DNA from: Streptomyces violaceorubidus
GTDB taxonomy: Bacteria > Actinomycetota > Actinomycetes > Streptomycetales > Streptomycetaceae
Direction: 5' to 3'
Assembly: GCF_000717995.1 (NCBI RefSeq)
Contig: NZ_JODM01000049.1
Span: 1 to 27,856, forward strand
Length of the DNA stretch: 27,856 bases
The translations under genes and the position numbers were made by a program. The notes beneath the pieces are model-generated. The model was not told the origin of the DNA. It saw only the letters and a program-made list of their open reading frames with translations, and made no database searches. Positions 1 through 7,821 of this stretch are shown piece after piece. Position 1 is the first letter of the stretch. The number at the start of each line of letters is the position of its first letter.

Positions 1-102
1 CCTGCCCCCCGCCCCCGCCCCGCCCGCCCGACGTCCCCGCACCCCCCGACGCCCCGCCCCGTCCGACCGTCCCCGACGTCCGAAGACTTACGAGAGTCCG
101 CC
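1..102. other. C-rich upstream segment with G-quadruplex motif on the minus strand
   Basis: This leader is extremely C-rich on the plus strand and holds no recognisable gene. Five C-tracts of 3 to 6 bases at 5-29, separated by single G residues, make a G-quadruplex motif with one-base loops on the minus strand; more C-tracts follow to about 60. No stop codon interrupts the plus frames here, so the 3' end of an upstream gene could overlap this stretch, but nothing recognisable is encoded. It could also act as unstructured C-rich RNA of the kind Rho prefers. Confidence 0.45.
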
Positions 103-3100
103 ATGTACGAGCTGTCCCGGGTCCGCCTCTACTCCATCGGACCCGCCGGTGCGCGCTACGCCGACACCGTGCTTGACCTGCGCGGTGTGGGCGAGCCCGT
201 GCCCGACCCCGCGCCCACGCAGGCGGAGTTCTTCGAGGAGGAGCCCGTCGGCCCGCAGCGCCGGCCCGCGCCCGCCGGCGTGCTCTTCCTGGAGAACGGC
301 GGCGGCAAGTCCGTGCTCCTCAAGCTGATCTTCTCGGTGATGCTGCCGGGCCATCGCAACACCCTGGGCGGCGCCAGCTCCGGCGTGCTGCGCAAGTTCC
401 TGCTCGCCGACGACTGCGGACACGTGGCGCTGGAGTGGCAGCACGTGCAGACCGGCGAGTGCGTCGTCGTCGGCAAGGTCAGCGAGTGGCGCGGACGGCA
501 GGTCTCGGGCGACCCGCGCAAGTTCGCCGAGGCCTGGTACTCCTTCCGGCCCGGCCCCGGACTGACCCTGGACAACCTGCCGGTCGCCGAGGCCACCGCC
601 GTCCGCCCGCCCGTCGAGGGGGCCTCGGGAGCCCAGGGCAGGCGGCGCACCATGAAGGGCTTCCGGGACGCGCTCACCGAGGCGGGCAAGTCCTACCCGC
701 ACCTGGAGGTGCACTGGGAGGAGATCCACGACCGCTGGATCGAGCACCTCGGCGACCTCGGACTCGACCCCGAACTCTTCCGCTACCAGCGCGAGATGAA
801 CGCCGACGAGGGTGAGGCCGCCGGTCTCTTCGCCGTCAAGAAGGACTCCGACTTCACCGACCTGCTGCTGCGGGCCGTCACCGACACCCGCGACACCGAC
901 GGCCTCGCCGACCTGGTCGGCGGCTTCGGCAACAAGCTGGGCCGGCGTGCCGAGCTGATCGCCGAACGCGACTTCACCGCCGGGTCCGTCGACCTCCTCG
1001 GCCGGATCGTCGAGGCGGCCGAGACACGCGCCCGCGCACGGGACATCCACACCGGCGCCGAACGCCGCACCAGGAACCTGGCCCGCCGGCTCACCGCCCG
1101 GGGCGCCCGGGAACGGGTCCGCGCGGGTGACCTCGCCCAGCGGGTCACGGCCGCCGCCTACGCCGTCACGCACGCCGAGTCCGCCCGCGACCGCAGCGGT
1201 CTCGTCGCCGCCGAACTCGCCTACCGGCACGCCTCCCTGGCCCTGACCGGCGCCGAGAAGTCCGCCGCCGCGCAGAAGCGGGAACTGGCCGAGGCCCGCA
1301 CCCTGCACTCCGCCTGGCAGGCCGCCGAGGCCGTCCTGCGCCACCGCGCCGCCGCCGACCGCGTCGCCCGCGTGTCGGCCGCCATCCAGGAGGCCGAACG
1401 GGACGCGGCCCCCGCCCTCGCCGCCCGCACCAAGGCCGCCGTCGACCTCGTCCGCGCCCTGCACACGGCGGCCGCGAAGGCCGAGGACCACGCCAACGAG
1501 GAAGAGGAGAGGTCCGCCGCCCTCCAGGAGGTCAGCGACACCGCCCACCGGGACTCCACCACCGCCGCCACCGAGGCGCAGCGCGCCCGCAGCGAGGCCG
1601 GCCACCTCCGCCAGCGCCTCACCGAGGTGGAACAGGAGACTGCCGAGGCCGTCCGGGCCGGCTGGCTGGACGACAGCACGCCCGAAGCCGATCCGGCCCG
1701 CGCCGCCCTGGCCGCCAGCGACGCGGAGAAGACGACCGTCGCCGCCTGGGACACCGCCCGCGAGGCGGCCCGCCGGGCCACCGAGCACGCGCGCGAGGCA
1801 GCCGCCGCCGAGAGCCGCGCCGAACTGACCGCGGCCCGCGCGGCGGACGCGGCCACCGCGGCCGAACGCGCCCACGAGGGCGAACGCCGCACCGCCGAGG
1901 CCCTGGCCGCGGAGGAACGGCTCGCCGAACTGCTCGGCCTGGCCGCCGGCACCCGCACGGGCATCCCCCAGCCCCGCAGGGACGCCGACCGCGCCGACCG
2001 GAGGGCCGCTCGCACCACGACGGACGGCGCGCTGACCCCCGAGGAACTCGACCGCTTCGCCGACGAACTGCGCGAACTGCTCGACGACACCGTCTCCTCC
2101 GCCGAACGCCAGCTGTTCGACCTGCGCACCGCAGCGGCCGACGACTCCCGCATCCTCGGCGCGCTCGGCGACGGCGGCCTGCTGCCGCCGGGACCGGACG
2201 TCCTGGCCACCGTCGAGTTCCTCGGCGAGCACGGCATCCCCGCCCTGCCCGGCTGGCGCTACCTCGCCCAGGCCGTCGACCCCGCCGACCACGCCCGCGT
2301 GCTGGCCGCCCGCCCCGAGCTGGTCGACGGTGTGATCATCACCGACCCGGACTCGCACACCCGCGCCCGCGAGGTCCTCGGCGACGCGGCCCTGCTGCCG
2401 CGCTCCGCCGTCGCCGTCGGCACGGCCGCCGCCCTCCTCGCCCCCACCCCGCCCCCCGAGTCCGGCACCGGCGACATCTTCCTCGTACCGCCGAACCCGG
2501 CCATGCACGACGAGCAGGCCGCCGACGAGGAGCGGCACGCGCTGCGCGCGCGGGCGGGCGAGCGGGACGAGGAGATCCGCACCCTCGCCGCCCGCCTCGG
2601 AAAGGACCGGGAGCTGGCGGCCCGGCTCGCCTCCTGGCGCACCGGCTGTCCGGCCGGACGCCTCGCGGAACTCGCCAGGGCGGCCGAGGAGGCCCGCGCC
2701 TTCGCCGAGGAGACCGAGGCCGAGCTGACCGAGGCCCGCACCGTGCGGGCCGAGGCCGACGAGAGCGCCGCCGAGGCCGTCCACCTGCGGGACGAGCGGC
2801 AGGAAGCCGCACAGAAGGCCCGCCGCGCCGCCGACGCCCTCGCCGGACTCGCCTTCCGACTGCGCGAACGGGCGGGCTGGCAGGTCAGACTCCGTGAACT
2901 GGCCGACGAGGGCGCCGAGTCCGAGGCCCGCGCCCAGGCCTGCCTGGAGCGGGCCCGCGCCGCCGACGAGGACCGGCGCGCCGCCCAACGCGCCGCCGAC
3001 GACGCCCGCCGCACCGCGCGGGCACTGCGCGCCGAGCGCTCCGAGATCGCCGGCGCCCCCGACGACGTACCGGAAGAGGCGAGCGGGGACGGTGCCGAGG

Positions 3101-4773
3101 CGCCGAGGGCGAAGGCGTCCCTGCCCGACCTCCGCGAGGCCTACCGCGCCGCCTCCCAGGTGTACGAGAAGGTCGGCGTCGGCGCCGACCTGCGCGCCGA
3201 GCAGGCCCGCGCGGAGAGCGACGAGAGCGCCGCCCGCGCGGAGCTGGACCGGCTCAGCAACAAGGTCCGCACCCGCGCCGGACAGCTCCTGGAATCGCCC
3301 GACGGCTCCGACGGGCCCTCCCGGCAGGCCGCCGCGGCCCGCGCCGAGGAACTGGTGCAGCTCCTGGAGACCCGCATGTCCAGCGCGAGCGAGCAGCTCG
3401 GCCGGCTGCGCGGCGAGGCCGAGCGGCACGCACCCGAGGACGGCGACACCCACACCGACCTCCCCGAGGAGCTCCAGCCGCGCGACACCGAGCACGCCCA
3501 GACCCTGCTGCGCACCGCGACCGGCGAACTCGCCGCCCGCACCGAGGCACTGGCCCGGGCCCGCGAGGCCCACGCCGAACTGCTCGACGCGCACCGCGCC
3601 GCCGAGGACGCGGCCGGCGGCTTCGACGAGATCGCCGCCATGCTCCGCGACCTGCTGCGCGACCACGCGCCCGAGGAGGAGCAGGAGGAGCCCGAGCCCT
3701 ACGCCGGGGACCTGGAGGAGGCCCGCCGGTCCGCGGCCGAGGCCCGTCGTTCGCTGCGCGGCTGCGCCGCAGACCTGTCCGCCGCCGAGGCCGCCGTGCG
3801 CGAGGCGAGCGACGTTCTCGTCCGGCACGCCAACTCCACCCGCTACGAGCAGGTCCGCACACCCGCCCGCCAGCAGATCCGCGAACTGCCCGCCGCCGCG
3901 CTGCCCGAGCACGCCGCCAAGTGGGCGGACGCCTTCGCACCCCGGCTGCGCGTCCTCACCGACGAACTGGCCCAGCTGGAGCGCAACCGCGACTCGATCG
4001 TGGACCGGCTGCGCGGCCTGGTCGAGTCCGCCCTCGCCACCCTGCGCTCCGCCCAGCGGCTCTCCCGGCTGCCGGAAGGACTCGGCGAGTGGTCCGGGCA
4101 GGAGTTCCTGCGCATCCGCTTCGAGGAGCCCGACCAGGCCACCCTCACCGAGCGGCTCGGCGAGGTCGTCGACGAGGCCACCCGCGCCGCCGTGAAGAAG
4201 AACTCCGACCTGCGCCGCGACGGCATGTCCCTGCTGCTGCGCGGTGTCGCCGCCGCTCTGCAGCCCAAGGGAGTCGCCGTCGAGATCCTCAAGCCCGACG
4301 CCGTACTGCGGGCCGAGCGCGTCCCCGTCGGCCAGATGGGCGACGTCTTCTCCGGCGGCCAGCTGCTCACCGCCGCCATCGCCCTGTACTGCACGATGGC
4401 CGCGCTGCGCAGCAACGACCGGGGCAGGGACCGGCACCGCCACGCCGGCACCCTCTTCCTCGACAACCCCATCGGCCGTGCCAACGCCACCTACCTGCTG
4501 GAGCTCCAGCGGGCCGTCTCGGACGCGCTCGGCGTCCAGCTCCTGTACACCACCGGCCTGTTCGACACGACCGCGCTGGCCGAGTTCCCGCTGGTCATCC
4601 GCCTGCGCAACGACGCCGACCTCCGTGCGGGCCTGAAGTACATCAGCGTGGAGGAGCACCTCAGGCCCGGCCTGCCCCAGCCGACGCCGGCCGTCGAGGG
4701 GGAGGGCGAGGCGGTGCACAGCGAGATCACGGCCACCCGCATGTTCAAACGGCCCGCACAGTCGCCCGCGTGA
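103..4773 (+). CDS. SMC-like coiled-coil ABC ATPase (1556 aa)
   Basis: The protein has the split ABC ATPase layout of SMC/Rad50/MukB-like proteins. The N-terminal head carries a Walker A loop (ENGGGKS, K69). Long Ala/Arg/Glu-rich helical arms run from about residue 300 to 1380. A globular insert at about 660-800, placed like a hinge, interrupts the arms. The C-terminal head carries the ABC signature FSGGQ (1416-1420) and Walker B LFLDNP with D1454. The residue after the Walker B Asp is Asn (N1455), where most SMC proteins have the catalytic Glu. Such proteins bind and move or tether DNA; the nearest functional analogies are MukB/MksB and Wadjet JetC, but I cannot assign it to one family. ATG 103 is chosen because the conserved-looking head starts there (MYELSRVRLYSIG); the ribosome site (GAGAG) is weak. 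The bona fide chromosomal Smc is about 1190 aa, so this is a separate, larger protein. Partner subunits might lie left of the window. Confidence 0.85.
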   Translation: MYELSRVRLYSIGPAGARYADTVLDLRGVGEPVPDPAPTQAEFFEEEPVGPQRRPAPAGVLFLENGGGKSVLLKLIFSVMLPGHRNTLGGASSGVLRKFLLADDCGHVALEWQHVQTGECVVVGKVSEWRGRQVSGDPRKFAEAWYSFRPGPGLTLDNLPVAEATAVRPPVEGASGAQGRRRTMKGFRDALTEAGKSYPHLEVHWEEIHDRWIEHLGDLGLDPELFRYQREMNADEGEAAGLFAVKKDSDFTDLLLRAVTDTRDTDGLADLVGGFGNKLGRRAELIAERDFTAGSVDLLGRIVEAAETRARARDIHTGAERRTRNLARRLTARGARERVRAGDLAQRVTAAAYAVTHAESARDRSGLVAAELAYRHASLALTGAEKSAAAQKRELAEARTLHSAWQAAEAVLRHRAAADRVARVSAAIQEAERDAAPALAARTKAAVDLVRALHTAAAKAEDHANEEEERSAALQEVSDTAHRDSTTAATEAQRARSEAGHLRQRLTEVEQETAEAVRAGWLDDSTPEADPARAALAASDAEKTTVAAWDTAREAARRATEHAREAAAAESRAELTAARAADAATAAERAHEGERRTAEALAAEERLAELLGLAAGTRTGIPQPRRDADRADRRAARTTTDGALTPEELDRFADELRELLDDTVSSAERQLFDLRTAAADDSRILGALGDGGLLPPGPDVLATVEFLGEHGIPALPGWRYLAQAVDPADHARVLAARPELVDGVIITDPDSHTRAREVLGDAALLPRSAVAVGTAAALLAPTPPPESGTGDIFLVPPNPAMHDEQAADEERHALRARAGERDEEIRTLAARLGKDRELAARLASWRTGCPAGRLAELARAAEEARAFAEETEAELTEARTVRAEADESAAEAVHLRDERQEAAQKARRAADALAGLAFRLRERAGWQVRLRELADEGAESEARAQACLERARAADEDRRAAQRAADDARRTARALRAERSEIAGAPDDVPEEASGDGAEAPRAKASLPDLREAYRAASQVYEKVGVGADLRAEQARAESDESAARAELDRLSNKVRTRAGQLLESPDGSDGPSRQAAAARAEELVQLLETRMSSASEQLGRLRGEAERHAPEDGDTHTDLPEELQPRDTEHAQTLLRTATGELAARTEALARAREAHAELLDAHRAAEDAAGGFDEIAAMLRDLLRDHAPEEEQEEPEPYAGDLEEARRSAAEARRSLRGCAADLSAAEAAVREASDVLVRHANSTRYEQVRTPARQQIRELPAAALPEHAAKWADAFAPRLRVLTDELAQLERNRDSIVDRLRGLVESALATLRSAQRLSRLPEGLGEWSGQEFLRIRFEEPDQATLTERLGEVVDEATRAAVKKNSDLRRDGMSLLLRGVAAALQPKGVAVEILKPDAVLRAERVPVGQMGDVFSGGQLLTAAIALYCTMAALRSNDRGRDRHRHAGTLFLDNPIGRANATYLLELQRAVSDALGVQLLYTTGLFDTTALAEFPLVIRLRNDADLRAGLKYISVEEHLRPGLPQPTPAVEGEGEAVHSEITATRMFKRPAQSPA

Positions 4774-4817
4774 GGGCGGTTCACAGGTGAAGCCGGTGTG
4801 GAAATGAAGTGGAGGCG

Positions 4818-4840
4818 TTGTCGTAACTTCCCCTTATGCT
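4818..4840 (+). promoter_or_regulatory. Candidate PafBC/RecA-NDp type DNA-damage promoter
   Basis: TTGTCG at 4818-4823 and TATGCT at 4835-4840 are separated by 11 bases. That matches the TTGTCR-N11-TANNNT arrangement known for LexA-independent, PafBC-dependent damage promoters of actinobacteria. The usual GTG after TTGTCR is not present (TAA instead). The expected start near 4847 gives a leader of about 30 bases before the ATG at 4879. Confidence 0.5.
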
Positions 4841-4878
4841 GCTCCAGTTGATCAAGCGGCACCTGGGGAGGGCGCGAC

Positions 4879-5865
4879 ATGCTCGGCAAGCTGTTCGGCA
4901 AGACGGGGGAGAGACCGGCGGCGGATCCGAACGCCCTCCCGGCCCCGCGCGGGCGCAGGAACGGCACGTACCCGGTGCGCGCCCTCGGTGACACGCGGGT
5001 GCTGGCACTGGTGGAAGCGGCCGACGCGGGGGACTGGGACGGGGTGAAGGCGGCGCTGGCCCCCTTCGACCTCGGCCGGGACCACCAGGTGCTCGGTGAG
5101 CTGGCCGATCTGGACGGGGTGCAGGACTGGATCGGCCGGGCCGTCGAGCAGGACGCGGAGCACCGGGCGACGGCGCTGCTGATGTCCGGGGCGCGCCACA
5201 TCGCCTGGGGCTGGGAGGCACGCACCGCCGAACGCGCCGCGAACGTGACGCGGGAGCAGTGGCGCCTCTTCCACGAGCGGCTCGAGATCGCCGAGGAACA
5301 GCTGCTGCTCGCCGCCGAGCTGCGGCCGGACTGGGTCACCCCCTGGTGCCGCCTCCTCACCTCCGCCCGTGGCATGTCGCTGCCGGGCGACGTCAAACGG
5401 ATCCGGTACGAGGCGGCGCTGCGCCGCGACCCGCTGGACCTGGAGACCCACCTGGAGCGGGTGTCCCAGTTGCAGCCCCGCTGGGGCGGCGAACCGGGGG
5501 AGGCGATGACGTACGCCCGCGAGGTGTTCACCCGCGCGCCCGAGGGACACCGCCTCGGCTGCGTGGTGGCCATGGCCCACATCGAGGACTGGGTGGAGTC
5601 GGACAGCCGGAGCTGCCTCGACCTGCCCTACATCCAGAAGGAGCTGCGGGAGGCGGCCAGGCACAGCATCCTCCACCCCGCCTACGAGCGACGCCCCGGC
5701 TGGCAGCAGGACTTCAACACCTTCGCCATGGCCCTGTCGCTGGCCGCGGAGAGCATCGTCGCCCCGCGGGTCTTCCACGAGCTGGGCGGCGCCTACACGC
5801 CGTGGCCCTGGCGCTACATGGCACAGGCGGAGAAGGCGTACACGCGCTTTCGCCGCCACGCCTGA
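4879..5865 (+). CDS. Uncharacterised helical protein (328 aa), TPR-like
   Basis: I do not recognise a named family. The protein starts MLGKLFGK and has a short basic, proline-rich head (about 1-35). The remainder is predominantly helical with Trp/Arg/Glu-rich segments that resemble TPR-like solenoid repeats, for example around residues 130-200 where paired helices end in DPLDLETHLERVSQLQP. There is no signal peptide or membrane segment, so it should be cytoplasmic. A good ribosome site (GGGGAGGG, 9 bases before ATG) supports the start. It lies 105 bp after the SMC-like gene and 106 bp before the Hsp90-like gene on the same strand. Its own damage-type promoter candidate sits in the upstream gap, so it may begin a separate transcript that runs on into the chaperone gene. 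A role as adaptor or client-binding partner of that chaperone is inference only. Confidence 0.75.
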   Translation: MLGKLFGKTGERPAADPNALPAPRGRRNGTYPVRALGDTRVLALVEAADAGDWDGVKAALAPFDLGRDHQVLGELADLDGVQDWIGRAVEQDAEHRATALLMSGARHIAWGWEARTAERAANVTREQWRLFHERLEIAEEQLLLAAELRPDWVTPWCRLLTSARGMSLPGDVKRIRYEAALRRDPLDLETHLERVSQLQPRWGGEPGEAMTYAREVFTRAPEGHRLGCVVAMAHIEDWVESDSRSCLDLPYIQKELREAARHSILHPAYERRPGWQQDFNTFAMALSLAAESIVAPRVFHELGGAYTPWPWRYMAQAEKAYTRFRRHA

Positions 5866-5971
5866 GCCGACCCGGCCGCACACCGCCCACCCGGCGCCCG
5901 GCCGCCATCCCGGCGCCCCGCGCCCCCTCACCCCTCGCCTCCCCACCATCACGCCACCCCGGGACTGCCCG
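5866..5971. other. C-rich intergenic gap
   Basis: This 106-bp gap is very C-rich on the plus strand, as is the segment before the SMC-like gene. I see no clear promoter or strong hairpin. The only ribosome-site candidate for the Hsp90-like gene is a weak GGGA about 10 bases before its ATG. The stretch could be a Rho-loading or unstructured RNA region. Confidence 0.3.
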
Positions 5972-7819
5972 ATGACCCTGCCCGACGCATCTTCGAACCC
6001 GGCCGGCGCCGACCGCACCTTCCAGTTGGATCTGCGCGGCCTCGTCGACCTCCTCTCCCACCACCTCTACTCCAGTCCCCGCGTCTACCTGCGCGAACTC
6101 CTGCAGAACGCGGTGGACGCGCTGACCGCCCGGCACTCCCTCGAACCGGCCGCCCCCGCGGACGCCTTCGGGATCCGGCTGTACGCCGACGGTTCGGTCG
6201 TCCGGGTCGAGGACGACGGTGTCGGCCTCACCGAGGTCGACGTGCACACCTTCCTCGCCACGATCGGGCGCAGCAGCAAGCGCGCCGAGCAGGTCGCCGA
6301 GCAACGCGGCGACTTCATCGGCCAGTTCGGCATCGGACTGCTCTCCTGCTTCCTGGTCGCCGACGAGATCCACGTCGTGAGCCGCTCCGCCCGCACCCCC
6401 GACGCACCCGCCGTGGAGTGGCGCGGACGCGGTGACGGCAGCTACACCATCCGCACCCTGCGCGCCTCCGCCCGGCCCCGGCCCGGCACCACCGTCACGC
6501 TGACGCCCCGCGCCGACGCAGGCGAGTGGACCCGGCCGACGCAGGTGCGGGCGCTCGCCCGGCACTTCGGCTCCCTGCTGCGGCACCCCGTGACCTTCGA
6601 CGACGGCACGGGCGGTACCGGCGCCGCTGTGAACCCCGAGCCCGCGCCCTGGGCCCGTGGCTACCCCACTCCGGGGGCCCGTTCCCGCGCCCTGGCCGCG
6701 TACGGCGAGGAGGTCTTCGGCTTCACGCCCCTGGACACCATCGAACTGGACCTGCCGGCCGTCGGCCTGAAGGGCATCGCCTGCGTACTGCCCCAGGCGG
6801 TACCGGCCGGACGGCGCCACGGCCACCGCGTGCACGTCAAAGGAATGCTGCTGTCCGAACAGGCCGACGAGATCCTGCCCGAGTGGGCGTTCTTCGTCCG
6901 TTGCGTCGTCGACGCCGAGAGCCTGCGCCCGACGGCCTCCCGCGAGTCCCTGTACGAGGACGACACCCTCGCCGCGGTCCGCGACGCCCTCGCCGAGCGG
7001 CTGCGCGCCTGGATCGCCCGGGCCGCAGCCAGCGACCCCGACCTGCTCGCCCGCTTCCTCCACGTCCACCACCTGGCCGTGAAGTCGCTCGCCGTGCACG
7101 ACGACGAGATCCTGCGGATGCTGCTGCCCTGGCTGCCGTTCGAGACCACCGACGGGCACACCACCCTCGACGAGTTCGCCCGCACCCACCGCACCGTGCT
7201 GGTGACGTCGAGCGTGGAGGAGTTCCGGCAGGTCGCGGCGATCGCCTCGGCCGCCGGGCTCGGCGTCGTCAACGGCGGCTACACCTACGACCGCGAACTG
7301 GTCCACCGGCTGCCCGAGATCAGCCCTCAGACCAGCGTCGCCGACCTCGACCCGGCGACCCTGACCGCGCATCTCGACCCGGTCGACCGGGAGACGGAAC
7401 TGGCGGCGGCGGCCTACCTCGCCCGCGCTCGCGAAGCCCTGGCCGTCTTCGACTGCGACGTCGCGCTGCGCACCTTCCAGCCGGCCTCCGCGCCCGCCCT
7501 CCTCGTCGACAGCCGCGAGGCCCGGCACGAGCGCACCCGCTCACAGCTCGCCCGCGAGCAGGAGGGCGGCCTGTGGGGCGACATCCTCGGCGCCCTGCGC
7601 CAGGAGGCCCCGCGCGCCCAGCTCATCCTCAACCAGCTCAACCCGCTGGTCCGCACCGCCGTCGCCATCGGCGAGCCCGAACTGGCCCGCACCAGCGCCG
7701 AAGCCCTCTACGGACAGGCGGCGCTGCTGTCCCGGCGCCCGCTCAGGCCCGCCGAGTCGAGCCTCATCAACCGCTCCTTCCTCGACCTCCTCGCCCACGC
7801 CCTCCGCAAGGACAACTGA
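5972..7819 (+). CDS. Divergent Hsp90/HtpG-like GHKL ATPase (615 aa)
   Basis: The N-terminal half is a clear Bergerat-fold ATPase of the Hsp90 type. The N-box is ELLQNAVDAL (N46, against ELISNASDAL in HtpG). The nucleotide-binding DDGVGL is at 81-86 (DNGIGM in HtpG), and the glycine-rich lid IGQFGIGLLSCF is at about 116-127. A middle domain follows, containing a catalytic-loop-like RPTASRESLYED near 325, the same place as the HtpG segment that contacts ATP. The C-terminal third does not look like the classical HtpG dimerisation domain. Length is close to that of HtpG. It should be a cytosolic ATP-driven chaperone or conformational switch. Only 2 bp separate its stop from the next gene's ATG, so it is almost certainly co-transcribed and translationally coupled with the TPR protein. 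Hsp90 proteins commonly work with TPR partners, which fits the neighbour. Classical htpG is not expected in this context, so I leave the symbol empty. Confidence 0.88.
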   Translation: MTLPDASSNPAGADRTFQLDLRGLVDLLSHHLYSSPRVYLRELLQNAVDALTARHSLEPAAPADAFGIRLYADGSVVRVEDDGVGLTEVDVHTFLATIGRSSKRAEQVAEQRGDFIGQFGIGLLSCFLVADEIHVVSRSARTPDAPAVEWRGRGDGSYTIRTLRASARPRPGTTVTLTPRADAGEWTRPTQVRALARHFGSLLRHPVTFDDGTGGTGAAVNPEPAPWARGYPTPGARSRALAAYGEEVFGFTPLDTIELDLPAVGLKGIACVLPQAVPAGRRHGHRVHVKGMLLSEQADEILPEWAFFVRCVVDAESLRPTASRESLYEDDTLAAVRDALAERLRAWIARAAASDPDLLARFLHVHHLAVKSLAVHDDEILRMLLPWLPFETTDGHTTLDEFARTHRTVLVTSSVEEFRQVAAIASAAGLGVVNGGYTYDRELVHRLPEISPQTSVADLDPATLTAHLDPVDRETELAAAAYLARAREALAVFDCDVALRTFQPASAPALLVDSREARHERTRSQLAREQEGGLWGDILGALRQEAPRAQLILNQLNPLVRTAVAIGEPELARTSAEALYGQAALLSRRPLRPAESSLINRSFLDLLAHALRKDN

Positions 7820-7821
7820 CG

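Noticed and set aside
88..4719. 1543-codon open frame on the minus strand opposite the SMC-like gene
   Set aside because: Low-complexity Gly/Val/Leu-rich translation typical of the antisense of GC-rich coiled-coil genes; the plus frame has clear ATPase motifs.
103..4773. Assignment as Wadjet JetC or chromosomal Smc
   Set aside because: Length, Walker B variant and lack of visible jetA, jetB or jetD partners in the window do not support a firm call; left as SMC-like.
6526..7821. Upstream extension of the TPR gene inside the Hsp90-like gene
   Set aside because: Arg/Pro-rich shadow translation; the ATG at 7822 has a ribosome site and sits 2 bp after the chaperone stop.
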